Shown piece after piece: positions 19,045 to 27,451 of a DNA stretch of 64,000 bases. Numbering within the stretch: the stretch's first letter is position 1; each line of letters opens with the position of its first letter. The position numbers and the translations under genes are program-made. Below the pieces are notes generated by a model. That model was not told where the DNA came from. It saw nothing but the letters and a program-made list of their open reading frames with translations, and ran no database searches. This DNA is from Prolixibacter bellariivorans ATCC BAA-1284 (GTDB taxonomy: Bacteria > Bacteroidota > Bacteroidia > Bacteroidales > Prolixibacteraceae): the NCBI RefSeq assembly GCF_000621705.1, contig NZ_JHXO01000011.1, positions 1-64,000 of the forward strand. Direction: 5' to 3'.

Positions 19045-20394
19045 ATGGCACGCCGTAATGTTCTTATCATCGGGGCTGCTGGCCGCGATTTTCACAATTT
19101 TAATACCTTTTTCAGGGACAATCCCGATTACCGGGTTGTTGCATTTACTGCCACGCAAATTCCGGATATTGATGGAAGAAAGTATCCGCCGGAGCTAGCC
19201 GGAGCCAACATTTATCCGGACGGCATTCCGGTTTACGAGCAAAACGATTTGGGAAAATTGATCCGCGAACTCAACGTTCAGGATTGTTTCTTCTCGTACA
19301 GCGATGTAGCGTACGCTAAAGTAATGAGCCTGGCTTCTGTTGTTCAGGCTGCCGGTGCCAACTTTATGTTGCTGGGCCCGGGCGAAACCATGCTGAGAAG
19401 TACCAAACCGTTAATCTCGGTAACGGCAACCCGCACCGGGTGTGGAAAAAGCCAGACTTCCCGGAAGGTGGTTGAACTGCTGACCCAAATGGGACTGAAA
19501 GTGGTTGCCATCCGTCACCCGATGCCTTACGGTGACCTGAATGCACAAAAAGTACAGCGTTTTGCCGAGATTGCCGATCTGAAGAAACACAAATGCACCA
19601 TTGAAGAGATGGAAGAATATGAACCGCATATCGTCCGTGGAAACGTTATATACGCCGGTGTGGACTACGAAGCTATCCTCCGCGCTGCCGAGAACGACCC
19701 GAATGGTTGCGACGTCATTCTCTGGGATGGTGGTAACAATGATATGTCGTTTTACCAATCCGATCTGTCCATTGTAGTGGCTGATCCGCACCGTGCCGGA
19801 GCCGAAGGCGCTTACTATCCGAGTGAAGTGAACGTACGCCTGGCAGACGTGGTGGTCATTAACAAAATCGATACCTCGGGCCCCGAACAAATTCAGGAGG
19901 TGAGGAATAACATTGCCCGCATCAACCCGAAAGCGGTGATTGTGGAGGCTGCTTCTCCCGTACGGGTAGAAGATCCCGATTTGATTCGCGGCAAGCGGAT
20001 TCTGGCAGTGGAAGATGGCCCGACGCTTACCCACGGAGAAATGAAGATAGGAGCAGCCATCGTAGCTGCACAAAAGCTGGGTGCTTCCGAGATTGTCGAT
20101 CCGCGTCCATGGTTGACCGGGCGGTTGGAAGAAACTTTCCGGATTTATCCGAATATTGGAACGTTGTTGCCGGCGATGGGCTACGGTGATGAACAGGTGA
20201 AAGACCTGGAGAAAACCATTAACAAAGTAGATTGCGATGCCGTGATTGTTGGAACCCCCATCGACCTGCGGCGCGTGGTGAAAATTAAGAAACCGTCGAC
20301 CCGGGTATACTACGATCTGGAAGAGATAGGGGAGCCCAAACTAACGGGTATACTGGGTGAGTTCGTTAAAAAACACCTTCCCGGAAGGGGATAA
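19045..20394 (+). CDS. Cyclic 2,3-diphosphoglycerate synthase-like P-loop protein
   Basis: 449 residues. An N-terminal Rossmann-like segment (RNVLIIGAAGRDFHNFNTFF, with IIGAAGRDFHN diagnostic) is followed by a P-loop TRTGCGKSQTSR (about 129-140). Further motifs are ILWDGGNND (about 227), DPHRAG and VVVINKIDTS (GTPase-like NKxD). The combination matches proteins related to archaeal cyclic 2,3-diphosphoglycerate synthetase that are frequent in Bacteroidota; their bacterial role is not established. It is cytosolic, followed by its own terminator, and 105 bp before a sugar kinase on the same strand. Confidence 0.72.
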   Translation: MARRNVLIIGAAGRDFHNFNTFFRDNPDYRVVAFTATQIPDIDGRKYPPELAGANIYPDGIPVYEQNDLGKLIRELNVQDCFFSYSDVAYAKVMSLASVVQAAGANFMLLGPGETMLRSTKPLISVTATRTGCGKSQTSRKVVELLTQMGLKVVAIRHPMPYGDLNAQKVQRFAEIADLKKHKCTIEEMEEYEPHIVRGNVIYAGVDYEAILRAAENDPNGCDVILWDGGNNDMSFYQSDLSIVVADPHRAGAEGAYYPSEVNVRLADVVVINKIDTSGPEQIQEVRNNIARINPKAVIVEAASPVRVEDPDLIRGKRILAVEDGPTLTHGEMKIGAAIVAAQKLGASEIVDPRPWLTGRLEETFRIYPNIGTLLPAMGYGDEQVKDLEKTINKVDCDAVIVGTPIDLRRVVKIKKPSTRVYYDLEEIGEPKLTGILGEFVKKHLPGRG

Positions 20395-20401
20395 GAAAAG
20401 G

Positions 20402-20428
20402 AAAGCGGCTTCGGTCGCTTTTTTTTAT
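20402..20428 (+). terminator. Intrinsic terminator
   Basis: AAAGCG (20402-20407) / CGCTTT (20416-20421) stem with a T run of about eight, 7 nt after the preceding stop codon. Confidence 0.75.
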
Positions 20429-20498
20429 TTTATATAAACATTACCTTCACGTGAAACTTGATGGCAACAATTGGTTGCTCCAAAATTTTACTTCGTAC

Positions 20499-21401
20499 AT
20501 GACATATAATATCATTGCATTTGGGGAGTTGTTATGGGATTTGTTGCCTGGAGGCAAGGCATTGGGAGGCGCTCCGGCGAACTTCGTTTTTAGGGTGAAC
20601 CACTTTGGAAATAACGGACGACTGATTACCCGGCTGGGAAACGACGAGCTGGGTAAAGAGGCAATGGATCGTGTAAGGGAAATTGGCCTGCCGACCGGAT
20701 ATGTGCAGGTGGATGAAGATGTTCCTACCGGGACGGTGGATGTTTTCCTGGATAAACAAGGAATTCCCGATTTTACGATTAATACCGGCGTAGCGTTCGA
20801 TGAGATTGAATTTACCTCCGATATGAAGGAACTGGCATCCGAAGCACACTGCATTTATTACGGAACGTTGGTGCAAAGAGGTGAGAAGTCCCGGGAATCG
20901 CTTTTTAAACTGATCGATGCGGCACCCAAAGCCTTGAAGTTTTGTGATATCAATTTACGGAAAGACTGTTATACCCGCGAAACCCTGCATGAATCACTCC
21001 AGCGAGCCGATGTGGTGAAGATCAACGATGACGAGATTATGGAGCTCGGGAAAATTTTTACACTCATCGGGACCGATCCTCGAAGCTATGGCGAAGATTT
21101 GATGATGCGCTATGATCTGGGTATCCTGTTGGTGACGATGGGCCCCAAAGGTGCTTTGTGTATCACGCAGGATGGTGAGTTTTTCTACGATTCAGGGTAC
21201 GAAGTGAAGGTGAAAGATACGGTGGGCTCAGGAGATGCTTTTTCCGCCGGATTTATCCACATTTTACTGAAAACCGGAGATGTGCACCATGCGCTGAATT
21301 TTGGTAACGCATTGGGCGCATTGGCGGCTACAACGGCTGGTGCGACGGTTCCCATCAGCGAATCGGAAGTGATGGCTTTTATGCGAAAGTATTACGTCTG
21401 A
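20499..21401 (+). CDS. PfkB-family carbohydrate kinase (fructokinase-like)
   Basis: 300 residues from the ATG at 20499 (MTYNIIAFGELLWD). An ATG at 20451 in the same frame adds 16 residues without family similarity. The N-terminus ALGGAPANFVFRV is the PfkB substrate-binding signature. The C-terminal motif DTVGSGDAFSAGFI contains the catalytic Asp and anion hole. Residues LGGAPANF and the DLLPGGK start suggest fructose or a similar ketose as substrate. No sugar transporter or hydrolase is adjacent, so the pathway is unclear. It is followed by a terminator embedded in the convergent EamA gene. Confidence 0.82.
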   Translation: MTYNIIAFGELLWDLLPGGKALGGAPANFVFRVNHFGNNGRLITRLGNDELGKEAMDRVREIGLPTGYVQVDEDVPTGTVDVFLDKQGIPDFTINTGVAFDEIEFTSDMKELASEAHCIYYGTLVQRGEKSRESLFKLIDAAPKALKFCDINLRKDCYTRETLHESLQRADVVKINDDEIMELGKIFTLIGTDPRSYGEDLMMRYDLGILLVTMGPKGALCITQDGEFFYDSGYEVKVKDTVGSGDAFSAGFIHILLKTGDVHHALNFGNALGALAATTAGATVPISESEVMAFMRKYYV

Positions 21402-21417
21402 TTCGAACGAAACAAAA

Positions 21418-22374
21418 TCACCTAATGGTTGAAATATTCTTCTGCCCGGAATTCTCTTTCCGGGCTTTTTTATTCCGGTACTGTTCCGGCAGCTTGGCTA
21501 CGGCGATTAAAATAACGCCGGCAACAGAGAGGACTCCACCAAATATCTGGTAACCCTGCGGCAACTGTCCGAAGTAAATCAGCACGCCTCCCATCACGAA
21601 CAATCCTTTTAATGCCTGAATAATGGACGAACGCGAAGCTTCGATGTGCTCGAAACTTTTGTAGATCAGAAGTACTGCGAGGAACGGCCCGAAGAAAGCG
21701 CCCAGTCCGGCATTGAGCAACGCCTTTCCGGGAACATGCAACGAATCGCCCGAAACAAGTATCCAGCCAATGGCAAACAGGAAGAGCCAGAAGGTACGGT
21801 TGAAATTGAGCAGCTCGGGCGGAAAATCTTTTACTTTCACTTTCACCAGGATGGTGGTAGCTGCGGCAAACAACGCATTGAGTACCACGATTCCCGTACC
21901 CGGAATGAAGAAATCGGCGAGTTTGGCTGAGCCCGAATAGCTGGTGATGAAGGCGCCAATCAGTACGACGACAATGCCCACCGTTTCGAGGCGGGTAAAC
22001 CTTTCTTTTAACAGCACAACCCCCATCAAGGTCACAAATAGCGGAAACAGGTTGCCGAGGAAACTCGTCACGGCCGGATTTTCGATGACTTTGATGGAAG
22101 CGAAAAACAAGGTTGTTGTCGCTATCTCCATCGCGCCCAGCGTGGGCAATACCCAGCGCGACTTTTTCGGAATGGTCCGTAGCATCGATAACTTGCCACG
22201 GGAAACCACGACAGCCAGGTTCAAACTAACAGCAATCAGGAACCAGTAAAACCAGAACTGCGACATGCTCATGTCGTTCATGGCAGCTTTACTGAAGATG
22301 TACACATTGCTGAACGAAATAGTGGCCAGCACCGTGTAAAAGTATCCGCGCGGGCGGTTAGCCTGTGTTGTCAT
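21418..22374 (-). CDS. EamA/DMT-family transporter
   Basis: 318 residues with about ten membrane helices in two EamA halves; the family pattern ENPAVTSFLGNLFPLFV and VVLLKERFT occurs in the first half. The frame is open to a TTG at 22395, but that codon lies inside the -7 box TATCTTTG, so the ATG at 22374 (MTTQANRP) is chosen. It probably exports small metabolites or amino acids; substrate unknown. The basic C-terminal tail (KKARKENSGQKN) is encoded across the hairpin that ends the facing kinase gene. Confidence 0.85.
   Translation of the reverse strand: MTTQANRPRGYFYTVLATISFSNVYIFSKAAMNDMSMSQFWFYWFLIAVSLNLAVVVSRGKLSMLRTIPKKSRWVLPTLGAMEIATTTLFFASIKVIENPAVTSFLGNLFPLFVTLMGVVLLKERFTRLETVGIVVVLIGAFITSYSGSAKLADFFIPGTGIVVLNALFAAATTILVKVKVKDFPPELLNFNRTFWLFLFAIGWILVSGDSLHVPGKALLNAGLGAFFGPFLAVLLIYKSFEHIEASRSSIIQALKGLFVMGGVLIYFGQLPQGYQIFGGVLSVAGVILIAVAKLPEQYRNKKARKENSGQKNISTIR
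21443..21471 (+). terminator. Intrinsic terminator of the sugar kinase, inside the EamA gene
   Basis: GCCCGGA (21443-21449) / TCCGGGC (21459-21465) followed by six T. It lies 42 nt after the kinase stop and within the 3' coding end of the convergent transporter. Confidence 0.8.
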
Positions 22375-22392
22375 ACGGTTGGTATTTGGGTG

Positions 22393-22400
22393 CAAAGATA
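22393..22400 (-). promoter_or_regulatory. Promoter -7 element (TATCTTTG) of the EamA gene
   Basis: Exact TAnnTTTG match on the minus strand, 18 nt upstream of the chosen ATG. It decides against the longer TTG start. Confidence 0.6.
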
Positions 22401-22918
22401 GACTAATGTAAATTTTAAATGATGGATGTTGAATTTTGAATTAAAAAAAGACGAAAAGACATTAGATGTCAGACTCCAGTCATCAGATGGTGACAGTGGG
22501 AGATGAAGTAAGGCGCAGGCTGAGGCAAAAGCGAAGAAATAGCTCCGCATTTTGTTGGTCTAATATCTTTCATCTAATATCTAATAGTCTTATTCGAAAA
22601 ACTTATCAACCATCTCGTGTTATGTTTAGTAGTGGCGAACGTTCGATTTTTGATGGTGAACGTGCAAAAATCTGTGGTGAATGACATACTGTACGAAAAA
22701 GTACACCTGGACCAACCGGGTTATTAACAATATGCAGAGAGGTCGATTTAGGTTTCCTGAACGTAATGTTTTAATTTAGAATAGTTCATTTGGCGATAGC
22801 TGATAAATGTGAGGTAGTCTATCGCCCACAAGCAAAAGACCCAAAAAAAATGGCGGTTGCAGAAACCCCGATAATTTGAGCCATACAGATAAGTAATAAA
22901 GCATTTAAAATTTAGCTT
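22401..22918. other. Gene-free stretch with repetitive text
   Basis: No convincing gene. The motif CTAATATCT and variants recur around 22559-22592, and ACATTAGATGTCAGAC (near 22459) has the look of decayed repeat sequence. The frame from 22466 has no ribosome site or family-like features. Confidence 0.4.
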
Positions 22919-23560
22919 ATGAACACCAACCAAAACAAACATCTGCGTATGTACCTCAATACGCAAGCTGCACTCGACAACCACACCAATAAGTGGAATA
23001 CGCTTCCGATTATGGTGGCGAAGAAGAACGAGTATGATGAACTGATTCAGCGTATCATCGGGCAAAACGAGAAGACAAACCCGGCGAGCAAAGGTGTTAC
23101 CGAAAGCAAAGAAATGGTACGAAACGGGCTTATCGGGAAGGCGGTTTCGCTGTCGGGAACTATGCAAGCTTTTGCCGCGGTAAACGATGACCCGGCGTTG
23201 GCCGAAAAAGTGACCCTGAACAAATCGGACCTGACTCGTTGCCGGGAGACTGACGTGGAGGCCATGGTAGTTCCGTTGATTACCGAAGCCCGGAACCATA
23301 TAGAGGCGCTCGCCGATTACCAGGTTACCGAAGATATGATTTTGGAGATAGAGACCAGTCTCGACAACTTTATGGCGCTCATCGGGCAGCCGCGCACCAT
23401 TCGGAACAAGGCGTTTGTCGCCAAAACGGTATTGAGCGATTTGTTCGATCAGGCGGATGACCTGCTGAAAAATCAGCTGGATAAGCTGATGATACGTTAT
23501 AGCATAACCGATAACGATTTTTACGAAGAATATACCCGGGCACGGGTGATTGTTGATTAA
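22919..23560 (+). CDS. Uncharacterised helical protein
   Basis: 213 residues, not recognised. There is no signal peptide and no membrane segment. The composition predicts an almost wholly alpha-helical soluble protein, with long amphipathic stretches at about 20-50, 85-110, 120-160 and 165-200. Notable segments are QAALDNHTNKWNTLPIM and LGQPRTIRNKAF-like IGQPRTIRNK. GC content matches the core genes, unlike the AT-rich orphan downstream, so it is probably a long-resident gene. It is followed by a strong stem-loop and then by the 21-bp tandem repeat array. Clearly a real gene by length and codon pattern; no function is proposed. Confidence 0.7.
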   Translation: MNTNQNKHLRMYLNTQAALDNHTNKWNTLPIMVAKKNEYDELIQRIIGQNEKTNPASKGVTESKEMVRNGLIGKAVSLSGTMQAFAAVNDDPALAEKVTLNKSDLTRCRETDVEAMVVPLITEARNHIEALADYQVTEDMILEIETSLDNFMALIGQPRTIRNKAFVAKTVLSDLFDQADDLLKNQLDKLMIRYSITDNDFYEEYTRARVIVD

Positions 23561-23583
23561 TTTGCTTTTAATGGTTTAGAAGA

Positions 23584-23632
23584 AAGCCCCGGCACCCTTT
23601 GTCCTGTTTCCGGCAAAGGCCTGTCGGGGTTT
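23584..23632 (+). terminator. Long stem-loop after the 213-residue gene
   Basis: The outer stem AAGCCCCGGCA pairs with TGTCGGGGTTT (one mismatch). The inner stem is CCTTTG (23596-23601) / CAAAGG (23614-23619). The T stretch after it is short (TTTACTT), so termination is likely but not certain. Confidence 0.6.
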
Positions 23633-23648
23633 ACTTAGTAAGAAAGCG

Positions 23649-23900
23649 GTGCAGAGAACAACTCATCTCTTTCGAACTAGTCGGCGAGTGATGCAATCTA
23701 CTCCGGGAGGCGTTCGAACTACTCGACACCCGATGCAAACGACTCCGCTTGTGATTCGAAGAACTCCGGTTGCCGTTCAAACTACTCCGGAGGTCATGCA
23801 AAGCACTCGCGTTCCCGTTCGAAGAACTCCGCGACTGACGCAATGGCAGTTGCGACTGCTGCAATGACAGTGGGGAGGCGTGCAATGGATATGGTGGTGA
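23649..23900. repeat. Array of about twelve degenerate 21-bp tandem repeats
   Basis: Units begin at 23649, 23670, 23691, 23712, 23733, 23754, 23775, 23796, 23817, 23838, 23859 and 23880 with exact 21-bp phasing. Each starts with a variant of rTTCGAA or rTGCAA followed by ACTACTCCG-like sequence; TTCGAA and TGCAA types largely alternate. Because 21 is divisible by three, both strands stay open for about 220-255 nt, but neither frame has a plausible start context. It is not a CRISPR: there are no unique spacers. Confidence 0.8.
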
Positions 23901-24004
23901 ATTCTTTAGTTAAATAATTTTGTTGTAACTGTTTGAGGGAGAATTTTATAATGTATGTATATTACAATCAGTCCTAACTATAGGTTTCTCTAAATTTAAA
24001 TTCA

Positions 24005-25168
24005 ATGTTTGATTCAATAACCTATAAAATAAACAATCCATCAAACCCATTAGATATCGGCTATTTAGCAGAATGTTTGCTCTTCTATGATAGGGTTAAT
24101 GTTTTAATAGACAGTGAGAATCTTGCTCATTTGTTTTTGTTCTGTGGAGTTGAAGAAATATATGAACTAATTCAGAGAGGTAATCTGGCAATTCTTACCA
24201 AAGAAAATATTCTTGGGGCTGGAAAGAGGGAAGACATGTATTTTGTGGATTTATTTTCAGCACAGAATATTGACAAGCATTATGAAACTATTTATAGAGC
24301 TTTCTTTAAAATTTTCGATAAACAAGGGAAATCAAGAAGATATGCTCAACGATTTTTAAATATTACTTCTTCCTATACATATGATTCAATTATATTGGAA
24401 GATATAAGAGCATCAATCAATGATAGACTATTTGTAAAGCGAATTATCAATAATTTTATTACTCAAATAGACAATGAAGGTGAGTTTATCGGTAGAGAAT
24501 GGTATTATGATTTTGTTCCGATAGATGAATATTCTTTTCAGCATATAACAAATCTGGATTTGGATATTCTAAAGAAAATCTCACAGTCAAAGAATCTTCA
24601 TTTTGATTTTTCTCCAAGTTCTTTGATCTTAAGTTTATCAGAGTCTTTCGGAGACACTCAAATTGCAGTTAATAGAAATTCAGAGATTTTCACCACCTCG
24701 ATAAATTCACAGATCATTAAATTAAAATTTGACACTCTGTTTGAAAGGGCACATATAAGTAGAGAGACAATAAGTAACTTTCAGAAGATCGCCTTACCAA
24801 ATTATAAGGATTTAGCAACCATAATAAACAATAAGGAAAGATCCTTCAGTGATTTGATCACTCTATTAGAAGAAGCTGAGAGATTCCGGAGTTGGAAAAG
24901 AGAACTTGATAATGAGTCTAATTTTATAGAAGAGTATTCAAAAGCCTTGTCCGCAGAAGGATGGTTCGAAAAACTTCCTTCTAAAGTTGGACGATTTGTG
25001 ATTTTTGAAGGTGTTGGAGTTGCACTCGATTTTATGGGGGCAGGGGGGCTGGGAACTACTACTGCAACGGCATTAAGTGCAGTTGATTCTTTTTTTCTCG
25101 ATAGGTTGTTGAGAAATTGGAAGCCGAATCAGTTTATTAAAGAAGAATATAGAACGTTTGTTAAATGA
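24005..25168 (+). CDS. Uncharacterised AT-rich orphan protein
   Basis: 387 residues, not recognised. Soluble and mostly helical, with regular LDIGYLAECLLFYDRVNV near the start. The C-terminal segment (about 335-375) is Gly/Ala-rich and hydrophobic (VGVALDFMGAGGLGTTT), followed by WKPNQFIKEEYR. The base composition is markedly more AT-rich than the flanking core genes, with AGA/AAA/TTA codon preference, suggesting horizontal acquisition. It has no operon partner: a repeat array lies on the left and a DUF1697 gene fragment on the right. Such isolated AT-rich genes are often of defence or mobile origin, but nothing in the sequence shows a catalytic motif. Confidence 0.65.
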   Translation: MFDSITYKINNPSNPLDIGYLAECLLFYDRVNVLIDSENLAHLFLFCGVEEIYELIQRGNLAILTKENILGAGKREDMYFVDLFSAQNIDKHYETIYRAFFKIFDKQGKSRRYAQRFLNITSSYTYDSIILEDIRASINDRLFVKRIINNFITQIDNEGEFIGREWYYDFVPIDEYSFQHITNLDLDILKKISQSKNLHFDFSPSSLILSLSESFGDTQIAVNRNSEIFTTSINSQIIKLKFDTLFERAHISRETISNFQKIALPNYKDLATIINNKERSFSDLITLLEEAERFRSWKRELDNESNFIEEYSKALSAEGWFEKLPSKVGRFVIFEGVGVALDFMGAGGLGTTTATALSAVDSFFLDRLLRNWKPNQFIKEEYRTFVK

Positions 25169-25258
25169 AATATATGGCCATACTATTCAGAAATAATTGA
25201 TTTCAAACTTTCACTTCTATAATCAGTTATAGGGATTAAAACCAACTCATCTCCCCAT

Positions 25259-25338
25259 ATGACCAAATACAAGCAATTCTTTGTGGCATCAATGTGGGTG
25301 GAACCAGGAAAATAAGTTTAGTGAAGGATGTCATCCCT
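25259..25338 (+). pseudogene. Frameshifted 5' fragment of a second DUF1697 gene
   Basis: The fragment starts with an ATG and, after one missing base near 25275, reads ILCGINVGGTRKISLVKD. This aligns without gaps to ILRGINVGGNRKIKMADM of the intact gene at 25420. The preceding 20 nt (AACCAACTCATC...) also resemble the leader of the intact gene. The remaining three quarters of the gene is missing. It is a decayed, truncated paralogue. Confidence 0.75.
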
Positions 25339-25360
25339 CGGAGGGATGACATCCTTTTTT
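25324..25360 (+). terminator. Perfect 15-bp hairpin with T run
   Basis: Arms 25324-25338 and 25342-25356 (AAGGATGTCATCCCT and its complement), loop CGG, then TTTT. It overlaps the end of the pseudogene fragment and isolates the downstream gene from read-through. Confidence 0.8.
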
Positions 25361-25419
25361 CTTTGAACCTTCCGTCTCAGTCGTTGGTTTCATGAACCAT
25401 AACCAACCCATCCTTACAA

Positions 25420-25965
25420 ATGAACCAATACATCGCTATTCTTCGCGGCATTAATGTGGGAGGTAACCGGAAAATCAAGATGGCAGATATGAAGGAACTC
25501 TTTGCCGACCTGCGCTTCACGGAAATTTCTACCTATATACAAAGTGGTAATGTACTATTTTCTTCTGCGAAAGCGGAGGATACAGTCGCATTGGGCGACA
25601 AATTGGAACAAGCCATCGCTAAATCTTTCGGCTTCAATGTGCCGGTAATTGTCCGTACCGTTGAGGAACTGGAACAAGCTGTTGCCACCAACCCGTTTTA
25701 CTCCTCACCCGATGCCGATATCGAACGGCTGCACCTCACCTTCCTGAAAACAGCACCGGCACCTGCTCAGCTGGATGCCATTAACCAAATCAATCACTCA
25801 CCTGACAAATTCAACATCATCGGAAACCATGCATTTGTTTATTGCTCGGGCCGATACAGTGAATCAAAACTCACCAACGCTTTCTTTGAAAAGAAGCTGA
25901 AAGTGCCGGCTACTACGCGAAACTGGAAAACGGTGCTGAAGCTGATAGAACTTGCGGGACACTAA
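25420..25965 (+). CDS. DUF1697 domain-containing protein
   Basis: 181 residues. The family start YIAILRGINVGGNRKI, then TYIQSGNVLFSS (about 46-57) and a C-terminal TTRNWKTVLKLIEL are diagnostic of DUF1697, a small cytosolic family of unknown function with a ferredoxin-like fold. It is full length and intact. It is a single gene between two hairpins. A frameshifted fragment of a paralogue lies 160 bp upstream, so the locus once held two copies in tandem. Confidence 0.9.
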   Translation: MNQYIAILRGINVGGNRKIKMADMKELFADLRFTEISTYIQSGNVLFSSAKAEDTVALGDKLEQAIAKSFGFNVPVIVRTVEELEQAVATNPFYSSPDADIERLHLTFLKTAPAPAQLDAINQINHSPDKFNIIGNHAFVYCSGRYSESKLTNAFFEKKLKVPATTRNWKTVLKLIELAGH

Positions 25966-25994
25966 TTGAAGGATTTTGACTTCGCCAAACTAAC

Positions 25995-26024
25995 CACCGA
26001 CAGGGTTTTCAACCACTGTCGGTG
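25995..26024 (+). terminator. Stem-loop after the DUF1697 gene
   Basis: CACCGACAG (25995-26003) / CTGTCGGTG (26016-26024), 9-bp perfect stem. No T run follows, so it may end transcription only in part or protect the 3' end. Confidence 0.5.
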
Positions 26025-26030
26025 TCAAAC

Positions 26031-26058
26031 AAAAAAAGCTGCCCGAATGAGCAGCTTT
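26031..26058 (-). terminator. Intrinsic terminator of the lysS-gpsA-pgi operon
   Basis: On the minus strand AAAGCTGC / GCAGCTTT with a loop of about 8 nt and a T run; it lies 29 nt after the pgi stop. Confidence 0.8.
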
Positions 26059-26086
26059 AATATTCTTATTGCAACCTGTTAATTGC

Positions 26087-27430
26087 TTACAGGCGTGATT
26101 TGATTTTCTTGGTTTCCTCTTCGAAGCCGGGTTTTTCGAGCAGGGCGAACATGTTCTTTTTGTATGCTTCTACTCCGGGCTGATCGAATGGATTTACCTC
26201 GAGGGCATAACCGCTCATACCGCAGGCAATTTCGAAGAAATAAATCAACTGTCCGATGTTGTACTCGTCGATTTTCGGAACTTCAACACGGATGTTCGGA
26301 ACGCCGCCGTCCATGTGGGCCAGGGCAGTTCCCAGCTCAGCCATCTTATTTACCTCGTCGACGCGTTTGCCGGCCAGGTAATTCAGCTTGTCGAGGTTGT
26401 CCTTGTCTTCCGGAATACGCACTTCGTTATCGGGATTAGCGATCGAGATAACGGTTTCGAACAGAATGCGCTCGCCTTCCTGGATGTACTGTCCCATGGA
26501 GTGCAGGTCGGAGGTGAAGTCAACACTGGCAGGGTAAATACCTTTACCTTCTTTTCCTTCACTCTCGCCGTACAGCTGTTTCCACCATTCGGAGAAATAG
26601 TGCAGTTTCGGGGTGAAGTTCACCAGGATTTCGATTTTCTTACCCGATTTGTACAGGCTGTTACGAGCGGCAGCGTACTGAGCTGCGAGGTTTTCTTCGA
26701 ACGGAACGTTCACATCGCTGGCTTTTTCCATGTCGCGGGCTCCCTGAACGAGGGCACGCACATCGAATCCGGCAACAGCAATCGGTACCAAACCGACGGG
26801 AGTAAGCACGGAATAACGGCCACCGACATCGTCCGGAATGACGTACGTTTTGTAACCTTCGGTGTTGGCAAGGGTACGCAGCGCACCTTTGCTTTCATCG
26901 GTAATGGCCACAATGCGCTGACGGGCTTCTTCCACACCATATTTCTCTTCAATATCCTGACGAAGCAAGCGGAAAGCCAACGCCGGTTCGGTGGTGGTTC
27001 CCGATTTGGAAATAACCGCCATGGCGTATTCTTTGCCTTTCAGCAGTTCGCGCAGTTCGTACAGGTAATCTTCACCGATGTTCTGTCCGGCGAAGAGAAT
27101 ATGTGGAGCATCGCTTCCTTTCAGGTGAGCAAATGAATCGGACAAAGCATCGACCACGGCTTTAGCACCCAGGTACGAGCCACCGATTCCGATGACCACA
27201 AAAATGTCGAGTTTCTTACTTCTGAGACGGGCTGCTGTTTCTTCTACATCACTCAGGTGTTCTTCGGTGATGGCAGTCGGCAGGTTGACCCAACCCAGAA
27301 AATCATTTCCTTTTCCAGTCTTCTCGTGGAGAGCTACATTGTTCTTTTCCATAGTTTCCTTCCAGGCGAAAACTTCGTCACGGGAAACAAAGGAAAAGGC
27401 CTTCTCCATATCCAGCTTAATATTGTTCAT
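26087..27430 (-). CDS. pgi: Glucose-6-phosphate isomerase
   Basis: 447 residues, the shorter bacterial form. Sugar-phosphate-binding motifs [11 protein letters not shown] (about 80-90) and [15 protein letters not shown] (about 139-153) are present, and [17 protein letters not shown] (about 203-219) is the PGI signature 1 region. It interconverts glucose-6-phosphate and fructose-6-phosphate. It is the last gene of the lysS-gpsA-pgi minus-strand group, 21 bp after gpsA, with its own terminator. Confidence 0.96.
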   Translation of the reverse strand: MNNIKLDMEKAFSFVSRDEVFAWKETMEKNNVALHEKTGKGNDFLGWVNLPTAITEEHLSDVEETAARLRSKKLDIFVVIGIGGSYLGAKAVVDALSDSFAHLKGSDAPHILFAGQNIGEDYLYELRELLKGKEYAMAVISKSGTTTEPALAFRLLRQDIEEKYGVEEARQRIVAITDESKGALRTLANTEGYKTYVIPDDVGGRYSVLTPVGLVPIAVAGFDVRALVQGARDMEKASDVNVPFEENLAAQYAAARNSLYKSGKKIEILVNFTPKLHYFSEWWKQLYGESEGKEGKGIYPASVDFTSDLHSMGQYIQEGERILFETVISIANPDNEVRIPEDKDNLDKLNYLAGKRVDEVNKMAELGTALAHMDGGVPNIRVEVPKIDEYNIGQLIYFFEIACGMSGYALEVNPFDQPGVEAYKKNMFALLEKPGFEEETKKIKSRL

Positions 27431-27451
27431 GATAGCGAGATTAAAATATGA

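Noticed and set aside
22466-22684. Plus-strand frame of 72 residues
   Set aside because: No ribosome site, no family-like motif, lies in decayed repetitive sequence.
23700-23830. tRNA T-arm-like GTTCGAA sequences
   Set aside because: They are repeat units; no acceptor or anticodon stems around them.
23631-23885. Open frames on both strands through the 21-bp repeat array (84 residues minus, 72 residues plus)
   Set aside because: A 21-bp period keeps frames open on both strands automatically; no ribosome site, no signal, low-complexity products.
23649-23900. CRISPR array
   Set aside because: Repeats are contiguous and degenerate, with no unique spacers and no cas genes.
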